Origin: Frigidibacter sp. SD6-1
GTDB lineage: Bacteria; Pseudomonadota; Alphaproteobacteria; Rhodobacterales; Rhodobacteraceae
Length of the DNA: 64,000 nucleotides
Direction: 5' to 3'
Assembly: GCF_030143255.1 (NCBI RefSeq)
Contig: NZ_JARJNR010000002.1
Span: 248,001 to 312,000, forward strand
Part shown: positions 46,878 through 55,886 of the stretch, one piece after another
How positions within the stretch are numbered: the first letter of the stretch is position 1
Layout of the letters: every line of letters starts with the position of its first letter
Translations under genes and position numbers: made by a program
The notes under the pieces: model-generated
What the model was told of the DNA's origin: nothing
What the model saw: only the letters and a program-made list of their open reading frames with translations
Database searches by the model: none

Positions 46878-47939
46878 TCAGCGCAGCCGCTGTTCGGTGA
46901 CCGGATCGAAGAAGAGCGCGCTGGCCGGATCGAAACCGACCTGAACCGGCGTCCCTTCGGCAATCGTGTCGTCATTGCGGGTCTCGACGATCAGCCGCAC
47001 CCCGCCGGGCGCCGTGAGATAATCGTAGGACACGCCGCCAAGCCGTTCGCGGATATCGAGCGTGATGGCCGAGGCACCGGGCGTCACCGTCAGATGCTGC
47101 GGGCGGAGGCCTACAAGCACCGTTCCGCCATCGGCGGGCAGCGTCACCTTCGTGGCGATCGTCTGATCCCCAAGGGCCGCGATGCGCACCCTGCCCTTCT
47201 CGACCCGCCCTTCAAGGAAATTCATGCTGGGCGAGCCGATGAAGCCCGCGACGAAGCGGTTGTCGGGGTCGCTGTAAAGCTGCATCGGGCTGCCGACCTG
47301 TTCGATCCTGCCCGCGCGCAGGACGACGATCTTGTCGGCTAAGGTCATCGCCTCGACCTGGTCGTGAGTCACATAGATCATCATCGCGCCGATCTCCTTG
47401 TGAAGCCGCGCGATCTCGACCCGCATGTCGACGCGGAGTTCCGCGTCGAGGTTCGACAGGGGCTCGTCGAAGAGAAAAACCTCCGGTCCCCGCACGATGG
47501 CGCGACCGATGGCGACGCGCTGGCGCTGGCCGCCGGACAAGGCCTTGGGCTTGCGGTCGAGATAGGGATCGAGCTTCAGGATGCGGCTCGCCTCGGCGAC
47601 CTTCGCCTTGATCTCGGCCGCCGGATGGCCGGTCATCTTCAGGCCGAAGCCCATATTCTCGGCCACCGTCATATGGGGATAAAGCGCGTAGGTCTGAAAG
47701 ACCATCGCCACGCCGCGCTCGGCGGGGTCGAGAGCGGTGACGTCGCGCTGCCCGATCCGGATCGCGCCGGACGTGGTCTGTTCCAGCCCCGCCACCATCC
47801 TCAGAAGCGTGGACTTGCCGCAGCCGGAAGGGCCGACGAAGACGCAGAATTCGCCATCGCCGATATCGAGGTCAACGCCGTGAATGACCCCGACGGGCCC
47901 GAACTTCTTCACGACATTGCTCAGCGTCACTCCGGCCAT
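46878..47939 (-). CDS. carbohydrate ABC transporter ATP-binding protein (MalK/UgpC type)
   Basis: A 353-residue ATPase with Walker A GPSGCGKST, Q-loop FQTYALYPHMTV, signature LSGGQRQRVAIGRA, Walker B VFLFDEPLSNLDAELR and switch His in YVTHDQ. A C-terminal OB/TOBE region (about 240-353) marks the CUT1 sugar-importer group. The ATG at 47939 is chosen because it starts the conserved MAGVTLSNVVKKFG. The partner permeases are not in the window: the binding-protein gene across the divergent regulator is truncated into a chimera. It may be stranded or serve another importer. Confidence 0.94.
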   Translation of the reverse strand: MAGVTLSNVVKKFGPVGVIHGVDLDIGDGEFCVFVGPSGCGKSTLLRMVAGLEQTTSGAIRIGQRDVTALDPAERGVAMVFQTYALYPHMTVAENMGFGLKMTGHPAAEIKAKVAEASRILKLDPYLDRKPKALSGGQRQRVAIGRAIVRGPEVFLFDEPLSNLDAELRVDMRVEIARLHKEIGAMMIYVTHDQVEAMTLADKIVVLRAGRIEQVGSPMQLYSDPDNRFVAGFIGSPSMNFLEGRVEKGRVRIAALGDQTIATKVTLPADGGTVLVGLRPQHLTVTPGASAITLDIRERLGGVSYDYLTAPGGVRLIVETRNDDTIAEGTPVQVGFDPASALFFDPVTEQRLR

Positions 47940-47949
47940 ACTCACCCCC

Positions 47950-48735
47950 CTAGTTGGTCTCTGGAAACTGCCAGGTTTCCGCCTCGGCGCCGACGGCTTC
48001 GGCACACTGCAGAAGCCGGGGTTTCAGCGCATTCAGTTCCTCAAGCGTGTGACGCGAGGTCGAGGTCGCGATGGACACCGCGCCGATGACCCGGCCAGAC
48101 CGCGACCGGATCGGCGCCGCGATCGAGATGATGCCGCGCTCGTGCTCCTCCCGGTCGAAGGCGACACCTTCGGCGCGGATCACCTCAAGCTCGGCCATGA
48201 GCGACGCCGGCTCGGTATGGGTGGCGGGCGTATAGGGATGGAAGGATTGCTGCGGCATGACCTTGTCGCGGGCGGCATCCGGCAGGAAGGCGAGGATCGC
48301 CTTGCCCACGCCGGTGCAATAGGCGGGTGCTACCCGGCCCGCCTGGGCCAGCGTTTCGAACATGTCGGTCGACTTGCGCTTGTCGACGAACAGGATATGG
48401 CCGCTGTCGATCTGCGCCAGATGAATGGCCTCTCCCACCTCCGCCGCCAGCGCGTCGAGATGCGGGCGGGCGAGCGGCGCGAGCGAACTGTGCGCCCAGG
48501 CATTGTGGGCAAGGCGCACGAGCCGGACGCCAAGCGCATAGGCGCCGCTGTCGGCATCCTGAGTGAGCATGCCCTGATTCACCAGCGTCTGCAGCAGGCG
48601 GTAGAGCGTGGCCTTGGGATAGCGCGAAATCGCCAGAAGCTCGGAAAAGCGTACCGACCCGCCCTGATCGGCAACCATTTCAAGCACGTCAAGCGCCTTG
48701 CCCACCGTTCCGTCGGCATGACCCTCGCTGCCCAT
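47950..48735 (-). CDS. IclR-family transcriptional regulator
   Basis: A 261-residue regulator with an N-terminal winged HTH (residues 8-70: VGKALDVLEMVADQGGSVRFSELLAISRYPKATLYRLLQTL, written here in parts) and the IclR ligand domain (GVRLVRLAHNAW, YCTGVGKAILAFLP, DREEHERGIISIAAPIRSRSGRVIGAVS). ATG at 48735 has AGAGGTGG upstream. Co-directional with the ABC ATPase (10-nt gap) and divergent from the sugar-degradation genes, which it most likely controls. Confidence 0.93.
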   Translation of the reverse strand: MGSEGHADGTVGKALDVLEMVADQGGSVRFSELLAISRYPKATLYRLLQTLVNQGMLTQDADSGAYALGVRLVRLAHNAWAHSSLAPLARPHLDALAAEVGEAIHLAQIDSGHILFVDKRKSTDMFETLAQAGRVAPAYCTGVGKAILAFLPDAARDKVMPQQSFHPYTPATHTEPASLMAELEVIRAEGVAFDREEHERGIISIAAPIRSRSGRVIGAVSIATSTSRHTLEELNALKPRLLQCAEAVGAEAETWQFPETN

Positions 48736-48804
48736 GCGACCACCTCTGCGACTCAGTTGACAGGATAGAGGATAGCGAACATAGTTTTCAATATTCAAGA
48801 CTTA

Positions 48805-48821
48805 GTTTCACTTAATGGAAC
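48805..48821. promoter_or_regulatory. candidate IclR operator
   Basis: GTTTCACTTAATGGAAC is a 17-bp inverted repeat with 6-bp arms, one mismatch and a 5-bp AT-rich spacer. It lies between the divergent IclR gene and the chimeric gene, 18 nt before the latter's ATG. A TTGACA (48757-48762) with a weak -10 box near 48781 lies upstream, so a protein bound here would block the start region. Confidence 0.4.
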
Positions 48822-48838
48822 AAAGTCGGGAGGATACA

Positions 48839-50203
48839 ATGGTCCATTACGCAAGGGGCGCGCTCGCCCTGACGGCGGCTTTGCTGATGACGACAGCAGC
48901 CGTTGCCCAGGACAAGCGCGTGGTGAAGTACAATGCCGACCACGATCAGGCGCCGCTTGCGGCGATGGAACGGGTGATCGCCGATCTCGAGGCCGCGAAC
49001 CCCGACATCGACATCCAGCTGAACAATTTCGACCATGAAGGCTACAAGACCGCGATCCGGAACTTTCTGACCGCGGATGCCCCCGACCTTGCCAACTGGT
49101 ATGCGGGCAACCGCATGGCGCCCTTCGTCAATTCCGGTCAGTTCATGGATGTCTCGGATGTCTGGGAAGCGAACGGGTTGAAGGATTCGTTTGGCTCGGC
49201 GCTCGCCTCGATGACCATCGATGGCAAGCAATGGGGCGTGTCCTATATGCGGGCACTTTGCCCCGACGCGATCCTTCTCCAATATGTCAACCCGATGGCA
49301 ATCGACACCTGGTCCATCGCCGCGCGTTACCGGGATATCCGGCAGGTTGGCCTCTGCCATTCCGTGCAAGGCACTGCCCATGAACTGGCCCGCGATCTCG
49401 GGATCGACCCTGAAACGCTCGTCTATCGGGCGGGCGGCATCAATCATATGGCCTTCTACACGGAGTTCGGCCAGCGTCAGCCTGACGGCTCCATCCGCGA
49501 CCTCTACCCCGCGCTGCGCGAGGGCTACCGCGCGGGCCGCATGCCGCTCGAAAGCAGCTGGAACCCGCGCTGCCCCAACCTCGTGCGCTACGAGGTGATG
49601 ATGCATCTGGGGTATTTCGTCACCGAAAGCTCCGAACATTTCGCCGAATATGTGCCCTGGTTCATCAAGTCCCGGCGCCCCGACCTGATCGAACGCTTCC
49701 GCATCCCCCTGGACGAATATCCCAAACGCTGCGAGGAACAACTCGTCAGCTGGAAGGCGCAGGCCGCGAGCTATCGCACGGCCGAGCGGATCGAGGTGAA
49801 CCAAAGCCACGAATATGTCGCGACGATCATGAATGCGGTCACGACCGGCACGCCATCGGTGATCTACGGAAATGTGGCGAACCACGGTCTTATCCCGCAG
49901 CTTCCCACGGGCTCTGCCGTCGAGGTGCCGTGCCTCGTCGATGCGAACGGCATCCAGCCGACGCCCGTCACCGACCTCGCCCCGCAACTGACCGCGCTGA
50001 TGCGCACCAATGTGAACGTACAGGAGCTTACCGTCGCCGCCCTTCTGACCGAGAACCGCGACCATATCCATCATGCCGCCATGCTTGACCCCCACACGGC
50101 GGCCGAGCTTGACCTCGGACAGATCCGCGCGCTGGTCGACGATCTGATCGCCGCGCACGGCGAGTGGCTGCCGACCTGGGCACGCGGGGCAAAAGCCGCA
50201 TGA
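48839..50203 (+). CDS. chimeric gene: sugar-binding protein N-terminus fused to GH4 alpha-galactosidase C-terminus
   Basis: A 454-residue open frame. Residues 1-24 are a signal peptide; 25-136 match the first lobe of a family-1 extracellular solute-binding protein (PLAAMERVIADLEAANPDI, DAPDLANWYAGNRM, DGKQWGVSY). From about residue 137 the protein is a GH4 glycosidase: LCPDAILLQYVNPMA, GLCHSVQGT with metal/catalytic C173, GINHMAFY with H203, and YFVTESSEHFAEYVPWF. The GH4 NAD-binding domain (GxGS motif) and most of the binding protein are gone. GGAGG lies 5 nt before the ATG at 48839. Probably produced by an in-frame deletion near 49244; likely nonfunctional as either protein. Confidence 0.85.
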   Translation: MVHYARGALALTAALLMTTAAVAQDKRVVKYNADHDQAPLAAMERVIADLEAANPDIDIQLNNFDHEGYKTAIRNFLTADAPDLANWYAGNRMAPFVNSGQFMDVSDVWEANGLKDSFGSALASMTIDGKQWGVSYMRALCPDAILLQYVNPMAIDTWSIAARYRDIRQVGLCHSVQGTAHELARDLGIDPETLVYRAGGINHMAFYTEFGQRQPDGSIRDLYPALREGYRAGRMPLESSWNPRCPNLVRYEVMMHLGYFVTESSEHFAEYVPWFIKSRRPDLIERFRIPLDEYPKRCEEQLVSWKAQAASYRTAERIEVNQSHEYVATIMNAVTTGTPSVIYGNVANHGLIPQLPTGSAVEVPCLVDANGIQPTPVTDLAPQLTALMRTNVNVQELTVAALLTENRDHIHHAAMLDPHTAAELDLGQIRALVDDLIAAHGEWLPTWARGAKAA

Positions 50204-50211
50204 GACTTGCC

Positions 50212-50240
50212 CTTTCATCTTGGTCCAAATACCTCCGCCG
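50212..50240 (-). repeat. copy of the GGxGTATTT-type element between the chimera and the dehydratase
   Basis: On the minus strand it reads CCGGCGGAGGTATTTGGACC followed by AAGATGAAA, matching the copies near 26706 and 26744. It occupies most of the 73-bp gap, so it lies inside a co-directional gene series, not at a convergent end. Confidence 0.55.
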
Positions 50241-50276
50241 GAGGCTCCCGAACCCTCCGCTATTCCCGAAGGCAAC

Positions 50277-51986
50277 ATGACAAAGAACCGCCGCAACCGC
50301 GCCTGGTATGGCAAGCTCGACAAGGATGGGTTCATCCACAGAAGCTGGATGAAGAACCAGGGTTTCCCCGACCATGTCTTCGACGGCCGCCCGGTGATCG
50401 GCATCTGCAATACCTGGTCCGAACTCACGCCCTGCAATTCGGGGCTCCGCGACCTCGCCGAAGGCGTGAAGCGCGGCGTGTGGGAGGCGGGCGGTTTCCC
50501 GGTCGAGTTTCCGGTCATGTCGCTCGGCGAGACGCAGATGAAGCCGACCGCGATGCTTTTCCGCAATCTTCTGGCGATGGATGTCGAGGAATCGATCCGC
50601 GCCTACGGGATGGACGGCGTCGTGCTTCTGGGCGGTTGCGACAAGACCACGCCGGGACAACTGATGGGCGCGGCCTCGGTCGATCTGCCCGCCATCGTCG
50701 TCTCCTCCGGTCCGATGCTGAACGGCAAATGGCAGGGCAAGGATATCGGCTCGGGCACGGACGTCTGGAAATTCTCCGAAGCCGTCCGAGCGGGCGAGAT
50801 GACCTTGAAGGATTTCATGGCGGCGGAAAGCGGCATGAGCCGCTCGAAAGGCGTCTGCATGACGATGGGCACGGCCTCCACCATGGCAAGCCTTGTCGAG
50901 GCGATGGGGATGAGCCTGCCCACGAACGCCGCCCTTCCCGCCGTCGATGCCCGCCGCATGGCGCTGGCGCATCTGACAGGCAGGCGCATCGTCGAGATGG
51001 TGGAGGAGGACCTGCGCCCGTCGAAAGTCATGACCCGCGCCGCGCTCGAAAATGCGATCCTCGCCAATGCGGCGGTCGGTGGTTCCACCAATGCGGTCGT
51101 CCATCTGCTGGCCATCGCGGGTCGCGTTGGCGTGGACCTGACGCTCAAGGATTTCGAGATCGGGTCGGACATCCCCCTCCTCGTCAACTGCATGCCCTCG
51201 GGCAAATATCTGATGGAGGATTTCTGTTACGCGGGCGGGATGCCGGTGGTGCTGAAGGCACTCTCCGCGCACCTGCGCAAGGCCATGACGGTGATGGGCA
51301 AGGACATCTCTGCCTATGCCGAAGGCGCCGAATGCTGGAACCGCGACGTGATCCGCCCCTTCGCCGATCCGGTGAAGCCTGCCGCCGGCATCCGGGTCCT
51401 GAAAGGCAACCTCGCGCCGGACGGCGCCATCGTGAAACCGTCCGCCGCCACACCCGCGCTTCTGGAGCATGAAGGCGTGGCGCATGTCTTTGAGAGCATC
51501 GAGGACATGAAGACCAATATCGACCGCGAGGATCTGCCTGTGACGGCAGAGACGATCCTCGTCCTGAAAGGCTGCGGGCCGAAGGGCTATCCGGGCATGC
51601 CGGAAGTGGGCAACATGCCTATTCCGCGCGCGCTGGTGAAACAGGGCGTGCGCGACATGATCCGCATTTCCGACGGCCGCATGTCCGGCACCGCCTTCGG
51701 CACGGTGATCCTGCATGTCTCGCCCGAGGCGCAGGTGGGCGGCACGCTGGCGCTCGTGAAGACCGGCGACCGGATCAGGGTGTCGGCCAAGGCCGGTGTG
51801 CTGGAGCTTCTGGTCAGCGACGCGGAGCTTGCCGCCCGCCGCACCGCCTGGGTGCCCGAGGAAAGCCCCTATACGCGGGGCTATGCGAAACTGTACATCG
51901 ACCATGTCCTTCAAGCCGACCGGGGCGCCGACCTCGATTTTCTCGTCGGCAAGGATACAAGGCCGGTGACGCGGGAGAGCCATTGA
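50277..51986 (+). CDS. sugar-acid dehydratase of the IlvD/Edd family (arabonate/galactonate type)
   Basis: A 569-residue Fe-S dehydratase that removes water from an aldonic acid, giving a 2-keto-3-deoxy acid. Cluster or metal ligands are expected in GICNTWSELTPCN, GGCDKTTPGQ and KGVCMTMGTASTM; RISDGRMSGTAFG carries the conserved catalytic Ser region. The Edd/IlvD subgroup resembles L-arabonate dehydratases (about 570-590 residues). Followed by an SDR, DgoK and a beta-galactosidase, so D-galactonate is the likely substrate here; this is inference from context. Confidence 0.88.
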   Translation: MTKNRRNRAWYGKLDKDGFIHRSWMKNQGFPDHVFDGRPVIGICNTWSELTPCNSGLRDLAEGVKRGVWEAGGFPVEFPVMSLGETQMKPTAMLFRNLLAMDVEESIRAYGMDGVVLLGGCDKTTPGQLMGAASVDLPAIVVSSGPMLNGKWQGKDIGSGTDVWKFSEAVRAGEMTLKDFMAAESGMSRSKGVCMTMGTASTMASLVEAMGMSLPTNAALPAVDARRMALAHLTGRRIVEMVEEDLRPSKVMTRAALENAILANAAVGGSTNAVVHLLAIAGRVGVDLTLKDFEIGSDIPLLVNCMPSGKYLMEDFCYAGGMPVVLKALSAHLRKAMTVMGKDISAYAEGAECWNRDVIRPFADPVKPAAGIRVLKGNLAPDGAIVKPSAATPALLEHEGVAHVFESIEDMKTNIDREDLPVTAETILVLKGCGPKGYPGMPEVGNMPIPRALVKQGVRDMIRISDGRMSGTAFGTVILHVSPEAQVGGTLALVKTGDRIRVSAKAGVLELLVSDAELAARRTAWVPEESPYTRGYAKLYIDHVLQADRGADLDFLVGKDTRPVTRESH

Positions 51987-52000
51987 TGCTTCGGGCCGGA

Positions 52001-52047
52001 CAAAATTCTTCGAAGAATTTTGCCAAGAGTTTTGCAAAACTCTTGGC
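52001..52047. repeat. two abutting perfect palindromes
   Basis: Arms CAAAATTCTT (52001-52010) and 52013-52022 form a 22-bp perfect palindrome; arms GCCAAGAGTTTT (52022-52033) and 52036-52047 form a 26-bp perfect palindrome sharing one base with it. They lie in the 79-bp gap between dehydratase and SDR, inside an apparent operon. Same paired layout as 5205-5275 and 41294-41340. Confidence 0.8.
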
Positions 52048-52065
52048 GACAGACGGAGCCGAGCG

Positions 52066-52836
52066 ATGACCCTTTCAGCGTGCTTTCCCGACCTTGAAGG
52101 CGCCTCGGTCTTCATCACCGGCGGCGGGTCGGGCATCGGCGCCAGCCTGACCGAAGGGTTCCTCAGGCAGGGCGCGAAGGTCGCGTTCGTACAGCGCTCG
52201 GATTCGGCCGCCTTCTGCGACGAGATGGAGGCGGCGACCGGCAACCGGCCGCTCTTCATCCGCTGCGACATCACCGACACCGGGGCGCTCAAGGCCGCCG
52301 TCGATCAGGCAGCGGAGGCGCATGGGCCGGTGCGGGTGCTGGTGAACAATGCGGCGAACGACAAGCGCCATGACGTGATGGAAGTCGACGAGGCGTTCTG
52401 GGGCTGGTCGATGGCCATCAATCTCAAGGCCTATTTCTTTGCCATTCAGGCGGTCGTGCCCGGCATGAAGGCACTGGGCGGCGGGTCGATCATCAACTTT
52501 TCCTCGATCAGCTACATGATGGGAAATGCGGGCTACACGCTCTACACCACCGCGAATTCCGGCATCAACGGCATGACCCGCAGCCTCGCGCGCGAATTCG
52601 GCCCCGACCGGATCAGGGTCAACGCGCTCGCCCCCGGCTGGGTGCTGACGCAAAAGCAGAAGGACCTGTGGGTGACACCCGAGGGCCTGGCGAAACATCT
52701 CGACCGCCAGTGCCTGAAGGATACGCTCGGGCCCGAGGATGTGGTGGGCGGCACGCTGTTCCTCGCCTCCGACATATCGAAGATGATGACCGGGCAGGCG
52801 CTGGTGATCGACGGCGGCGTAGTGGTGACAGGATGA
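52066..52836 (+). CDS. short-chain dehydrogenase/reductase with Asn in place of the catalytic Lys
   Basis: A 256-residue SDR with the cofactor motif TGGGSGIG (18-25), NNAAN (94-98) and the SSIS serine region (146-149). The catalytic YxxxK reads Y160-TTA-N164: the lysine codon position holds AAT (52555-52557). The remainder (GMTRSLAREFGPDRIRVNALAPGW, GQALVIDGGVVVTG) is intact. In context it would be a galactose or aldose 1-dehydrogenase. The replacement may be a trait of its subgroup or a loss of activity. Its stop overlaps the dgoK start (ATGA). Confidence 0.87.
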   Translation: MTLSACFPDLEGASVFITGGGSGIGASLTEGFLRQGAKVAFVQRSDSAAFCDEMEAATGNRPLFIRCDITDTGALKAAVDQAAEAHGPVRVLVNNAANDKRHDVMEVDEAFWGWSMAINLKAYFFAIQAVVPGMKALGGGSIINFSSISYMMGNAGYTLYTTANSGINGMTRSLAREFGPDRIRVNALAPGWVLTQKQKDLWVTPEGLAKHLDRQCLKDTLGPEDVVGGTLFLASDISKMMTGQALVIDGGVVVTG

Positions 52837-53756
52837 GCGGCCCGGTCGAACGCGCCGCATGGGTCGCCATCGACTGGGGCACCAGCAACCTGCGGCTCTG
52901 GCGCATGGGTGCGACGGGCGAGGTCCTGGGCGAGGCGCGATCGGGCCTCGGCATGGGGGTGCTGAAGCCCGGGGAATTCGAGCCGGTCCTGTGTGACCTG
53001 ATCGCGAACGACCTGCCGGAAAGCGGCCGCCTGACAGTCATCGCCTGCGGCATGGTGGGGGCGCGGCAGGGCTGGCAAGAGGCGCGCTATGTCGCGGTTC
53101 CCGCCCCGCCACCCGGCATCACGCAGGCGCTGAAGGTCGAAACCCGCGACCCGAGGCTTTCGGTCCATATCCTGCCGGGCATGAGTCAGGCCGCACCTGC
53201 CGACGTGATGCGCGGCGAGGAAACCCAGATCGCCGGGTTCCTGTCGGCGGAGCCCGGTTTCGACGGCGTCCTCTGCCTGCCCGGCACCCATTGCAAATGG
53301 GCCCATATCAGCGCGGGCGAGGTGGTGAGTTTCCGCACCTTCATGACCGGCGAGATCTTCGCGCTTCTGTCGGGCCACTCCGTGCTGCGCCATTCGGTGG
53401 CCGCCTCGGGCTTCGACGCCGAGACATTCGCCGCCGCGGTCAGCCATGTCATGTCGCGCCCGCAGGCGCTGGCGGGCGACCTCTTCTCGATCCGGGCCGA
53501 GACCCTTCTCGACGGGCTGGGTGCGGTGCAGGCGCGCTCGCGCCTCTCCGGCCTTCTGATCGGGGCGGAGCTTGCCGCCGCGCGGCCCTACTGGCTGGGG
53601 CAGGAGATCGTCATCCTCGGCGAGGGCGGGCTTGCCGCCGCCTACCGGACGGCGCTTGAGGCGCAGGGGGCGGATGCCCGCAGGGTCGATGCCGCCCGGC
53701 TGACGCTCGCGGGCCTCACCGCCGCCTGGCGGGCACTTGCCGGGGCGGTGGAATGA
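52833..53756 (+). CDS. dgoK: 2-dehydro-3-deoxygalactonokinase
   Basis: A 307-residue kinase that phosphorylates 2-keto-3-deoxygalactonate in the De Ley-Doudoroff route. Family motifs: AIDWGTSNLRLWRM at the N-terminus, CGMVGARQGWQEA, CLPGTHCKWAHIS and FMTGEIFALLSGHSVL. ATG at 52833 overlaps the SDR stop; its own stop overlaps the GH42 start (ATGA), so three genes are translationally chained. The next enzyme, the aldolase DgoA, is not adjacent. Confidence 0.93.
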   Translation: MSGPVERAAWVAIDWGTSNLRLWRMGATGEVLGEARSGLGMGVLKPGEFEPVLCDLIANDLPESGRLTVIACGMVGARQGWQEARYVAVPAPPPGITQALKVETRDPRLSVHILPGMSQAAPADVMRGEETQIAGFLSAEPGFDGVLCLPGTHCKWAHISAGEVVSFRTFMTGEIFALLSGHSVLRHSVAASGFDAETFAAAVSHVMSRPQALAGDLFSIRAETLLDGLGAVQARSRLSGLLIGAELAAARPYWLGQEIVILGEGGLAAAYRTALEAQGADARRVDAARLTLAGLTAAWRALAGAVE

Positions 53757-55693
53757 CCGCCCGGCGCCGGACGCTCGGCGTCTGCTACTACCCCGAACAT
53801 TGGCCCGAGGCGCTCTGGGCCGAGGATGCGCGGCGGATGGCCGACGCCGGTCTGACCTGGGTCCGGATCGGCGAGTTCGCCTGGGGGCGGATCGAGCCGG
53901 AACCGGGGCGGTTTGACTGGGGCTGGCTCGACCGGGCGATCGGGACATTGGGGCGCGAAGGCCTCAAGGTCGTGCTTGGCACGCCGACCGCAACGCCGCC
54001 GAAATGGGTGCTGGACCGCCATCCGGACATGCTGGCGGTCGATGCGGAAAGCCGCCCGCGCAAGTTCGGCTCGCGGCGGCATTATTGCTTCAGCCACGAG
54101 GGTTACTTGCAGGAATGCCGCCGGATCGTGACCGAGATCGCGCGGCGCTATGGCCGGAACCCGCATGTGGCGGCCTGGCAGACCGACAATGAATATGGCT
54201 GCCACGATACGGTCCTGTCCTATTCGGTTGCCGCGCGCCGAGCCTTCCGCGACTGGCTTCGCGCCCGCTTTCCGGCGAAAGGCGGAAATGGCGGCGACAT
54301 CGGCGCGCTGAACCGGGCCTGGGGCAATGTCTTCTGGTCGATGGATTATGCCGATTTCGACGATATCGACCTGCCGAACCTGACGGTGACCGAACCGAAC
54401 CCGGCCCACAGCCTCGCCTTCCGGGCCTTTTCCTCCGATCAGGTCGCGCGCTTCAACCGCGCGCAGGTCGAGATCATCCGCGCCTATTCCGACGCGCCGA
54501 TCGCCCACAATTACATGGGCCGGGTGACCGAATTTGACCATTTCAAGGTCGGTGCGGACCTCGATATCGCGTCTTGGGACAGCTATCCACTTGGCTTCCT
54601 CGAAGACCGGGTGGGCGCGAGCGCGGAGGATCAGCGCCATTTCGCCCGGCAGGGCGACCCGGATTTCCAGGCGTTCCACCACGATCTGTACCGCGCGGTC
54701 GGGCGCGGCCGGTGGTGGGTGATGGAGCAGCAGCCCGGGCCGGTGAACTGGGCGCCCTACAACCCCGCGCCCCTGCCCGGTATGGTCCGCCTCTGGACAT
54801 GGGAGGCGTTTGCCCATGGCGCCGAGGCGGTGTGCTATTTCCGCTGGCGGCAGGCGCCCTTCGCGCAGGAACAGATGCATGCGGGCCTTATGCGCCCCGA
54901 CAGCGCCGAAGCACCGGGGCTGGCAGAGGCGCGGACGGTGGCGGCGGAACTGGCCGATGCCCCAGAGGTCGCACCGGCCCCGGCGCCGGTCGCGCTGATC
55001 TTCGATTATGCGGCAGACTGGGCCTGGGCGGTGCAACCGCACGGGCGGGGACTGAGTTACTTCGATCTGGTCTTCGCCCACTACCGGGCGCTGCGGCGGG
55101 CGGGACTGTCGGTGGATATCCTGCCGCCCGACGGACGGGATTGCGACGGCTATCGCGCGATCTTCGCGCCGGGCATGATGCACATGCCCGAGCCAGTGAA
55201 AGAGGCGCTGGCGTCATGCGGCGCCGAGGTGGTCATCGGCCCGCGCAGCGGCGCGCGCGACGGGCATTTCTCGATCCCGGTGCCGCTGCCGCCCGCCTTT
55301 CCCGGCCTCGACGTCACGGTCGCGCGGGTCGAAAGCCTCAGGCCCGACATGCCGCTGCCCGTCGCGGGCGGCGGCGCTGTCACCGGCTACCGTGAGGCGC
55401 TCGACACGACATGCGAGGCTTTTCTGCGGCTTGAGGACGGCCAGGCCGTCGCGGTACGCGCCGGGCGGATCAGCTATGTCGGCGGCTGGGGCGACGCGGC
55501 GATGCTGGACCGGCTGGTCGCCGCGATTGCCGGGCGCGCGGGTCTCGACACCCTTCGTCTGCCGAAGGGCGTCCGGGTCCGCGACAGCGGGCGGGAGCGG
55601 TTCTGGTTCAACCACAATCCCCATCCCGTCGAGTGCGCCGCGGGCATGATACCCGCAGCCGGAGTCATCCGTCTGCGCACGGACGCCGACTAG
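53753..55693 (+). CDS. beta-galactosidase, glycoside hydrolase family 42
   Basis: A 646-residue cytosolic enzyme (no signal peptide) that releases galactose from beta-galactosides. The TIM barrel (1-370) starts LGVCYYPEHWPEALWAEDARRM; acid/base E147 in AWQTDNEYG and nucleophile E325 in WWVMEQQPG are present. The trimerisation domain (about 375-575, VALIFDYAADWAW) and a small C-terminal beta domain complete the GH42 plan. The 4-nt overlap with dgoK fits one operon delivering galactose to the galactonate route. Confidence 0.95.
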   Translation: MTARRRTLGVCYYPEHWPEALWAEDARRMADAGLTWVRIGEFAWGRIEPEPGRFDWGWLDRAIGTLGREGLKVVLGTPTATPPKWVLDRHPDMLAVDAESRPRKFGSRRHYCFSHEGYLQECRRIVTEIARRYGRNPHVAAWQTDNEYGCHDTVLSYSVAARRAFRDWLRARFPAKGGNGGDIGALNRAWGNVFWSMDYADFDDIDLPNLTVTEPNPAHSLAFRAFSSDQVARFNRAQVEIIRAYSDAPIAHNYMGRVTEFDHFKVGADLDIASWDSYPLGFLEDRVGASAEDQRHFARQGDPDFQAFHHDLYRAVGRGRWWVMEQQPGPVNWAPYNPAPLPGMVRLWTWEAFAHGAEAVCYFRWRQAPFAQEQMHAGLMRPDSAEAPGLAEARTVAAELADAPEVAPAPAPVALIFDYAADWAWAVQPHGRGLSYFDLVFAHYRALRRAGLSVDILPPDGRDCDGYRAIFAPGMMHMPEPVKEALASCGAEVVIGPRSGARDGHFSIPVPLPPAFPGLDVTVARVESLRPDMPLPVAGGGAVTGYREALDTTCEAFLRLEDGQAVAVRAGRISYVGGWGDAAMLDRLVAAIAGRAGLDTLRLPKGVRVRDSGRERFWFNHNPHPVECAAGMIPAAGVIRLRTDAD

Positions 55694-55886
55694 TCCTGTC
55701 CTGCCCACCTGCCAGAGGTGGCGACAAGGTCCGCCTCCTGCCCTGTCGCGCCGCACAGGGTGCGTGAAACCCGCCACTCATGCCGGCAGAGCAGCCCGGG
55801 AAGATCAACGCAGGCTGTACACGGCGCTTGCGGAATGCGAAAGATGGCCCCAGGGGCCGCGGAAATCGAGGGGCGGCAGGGGTTAG

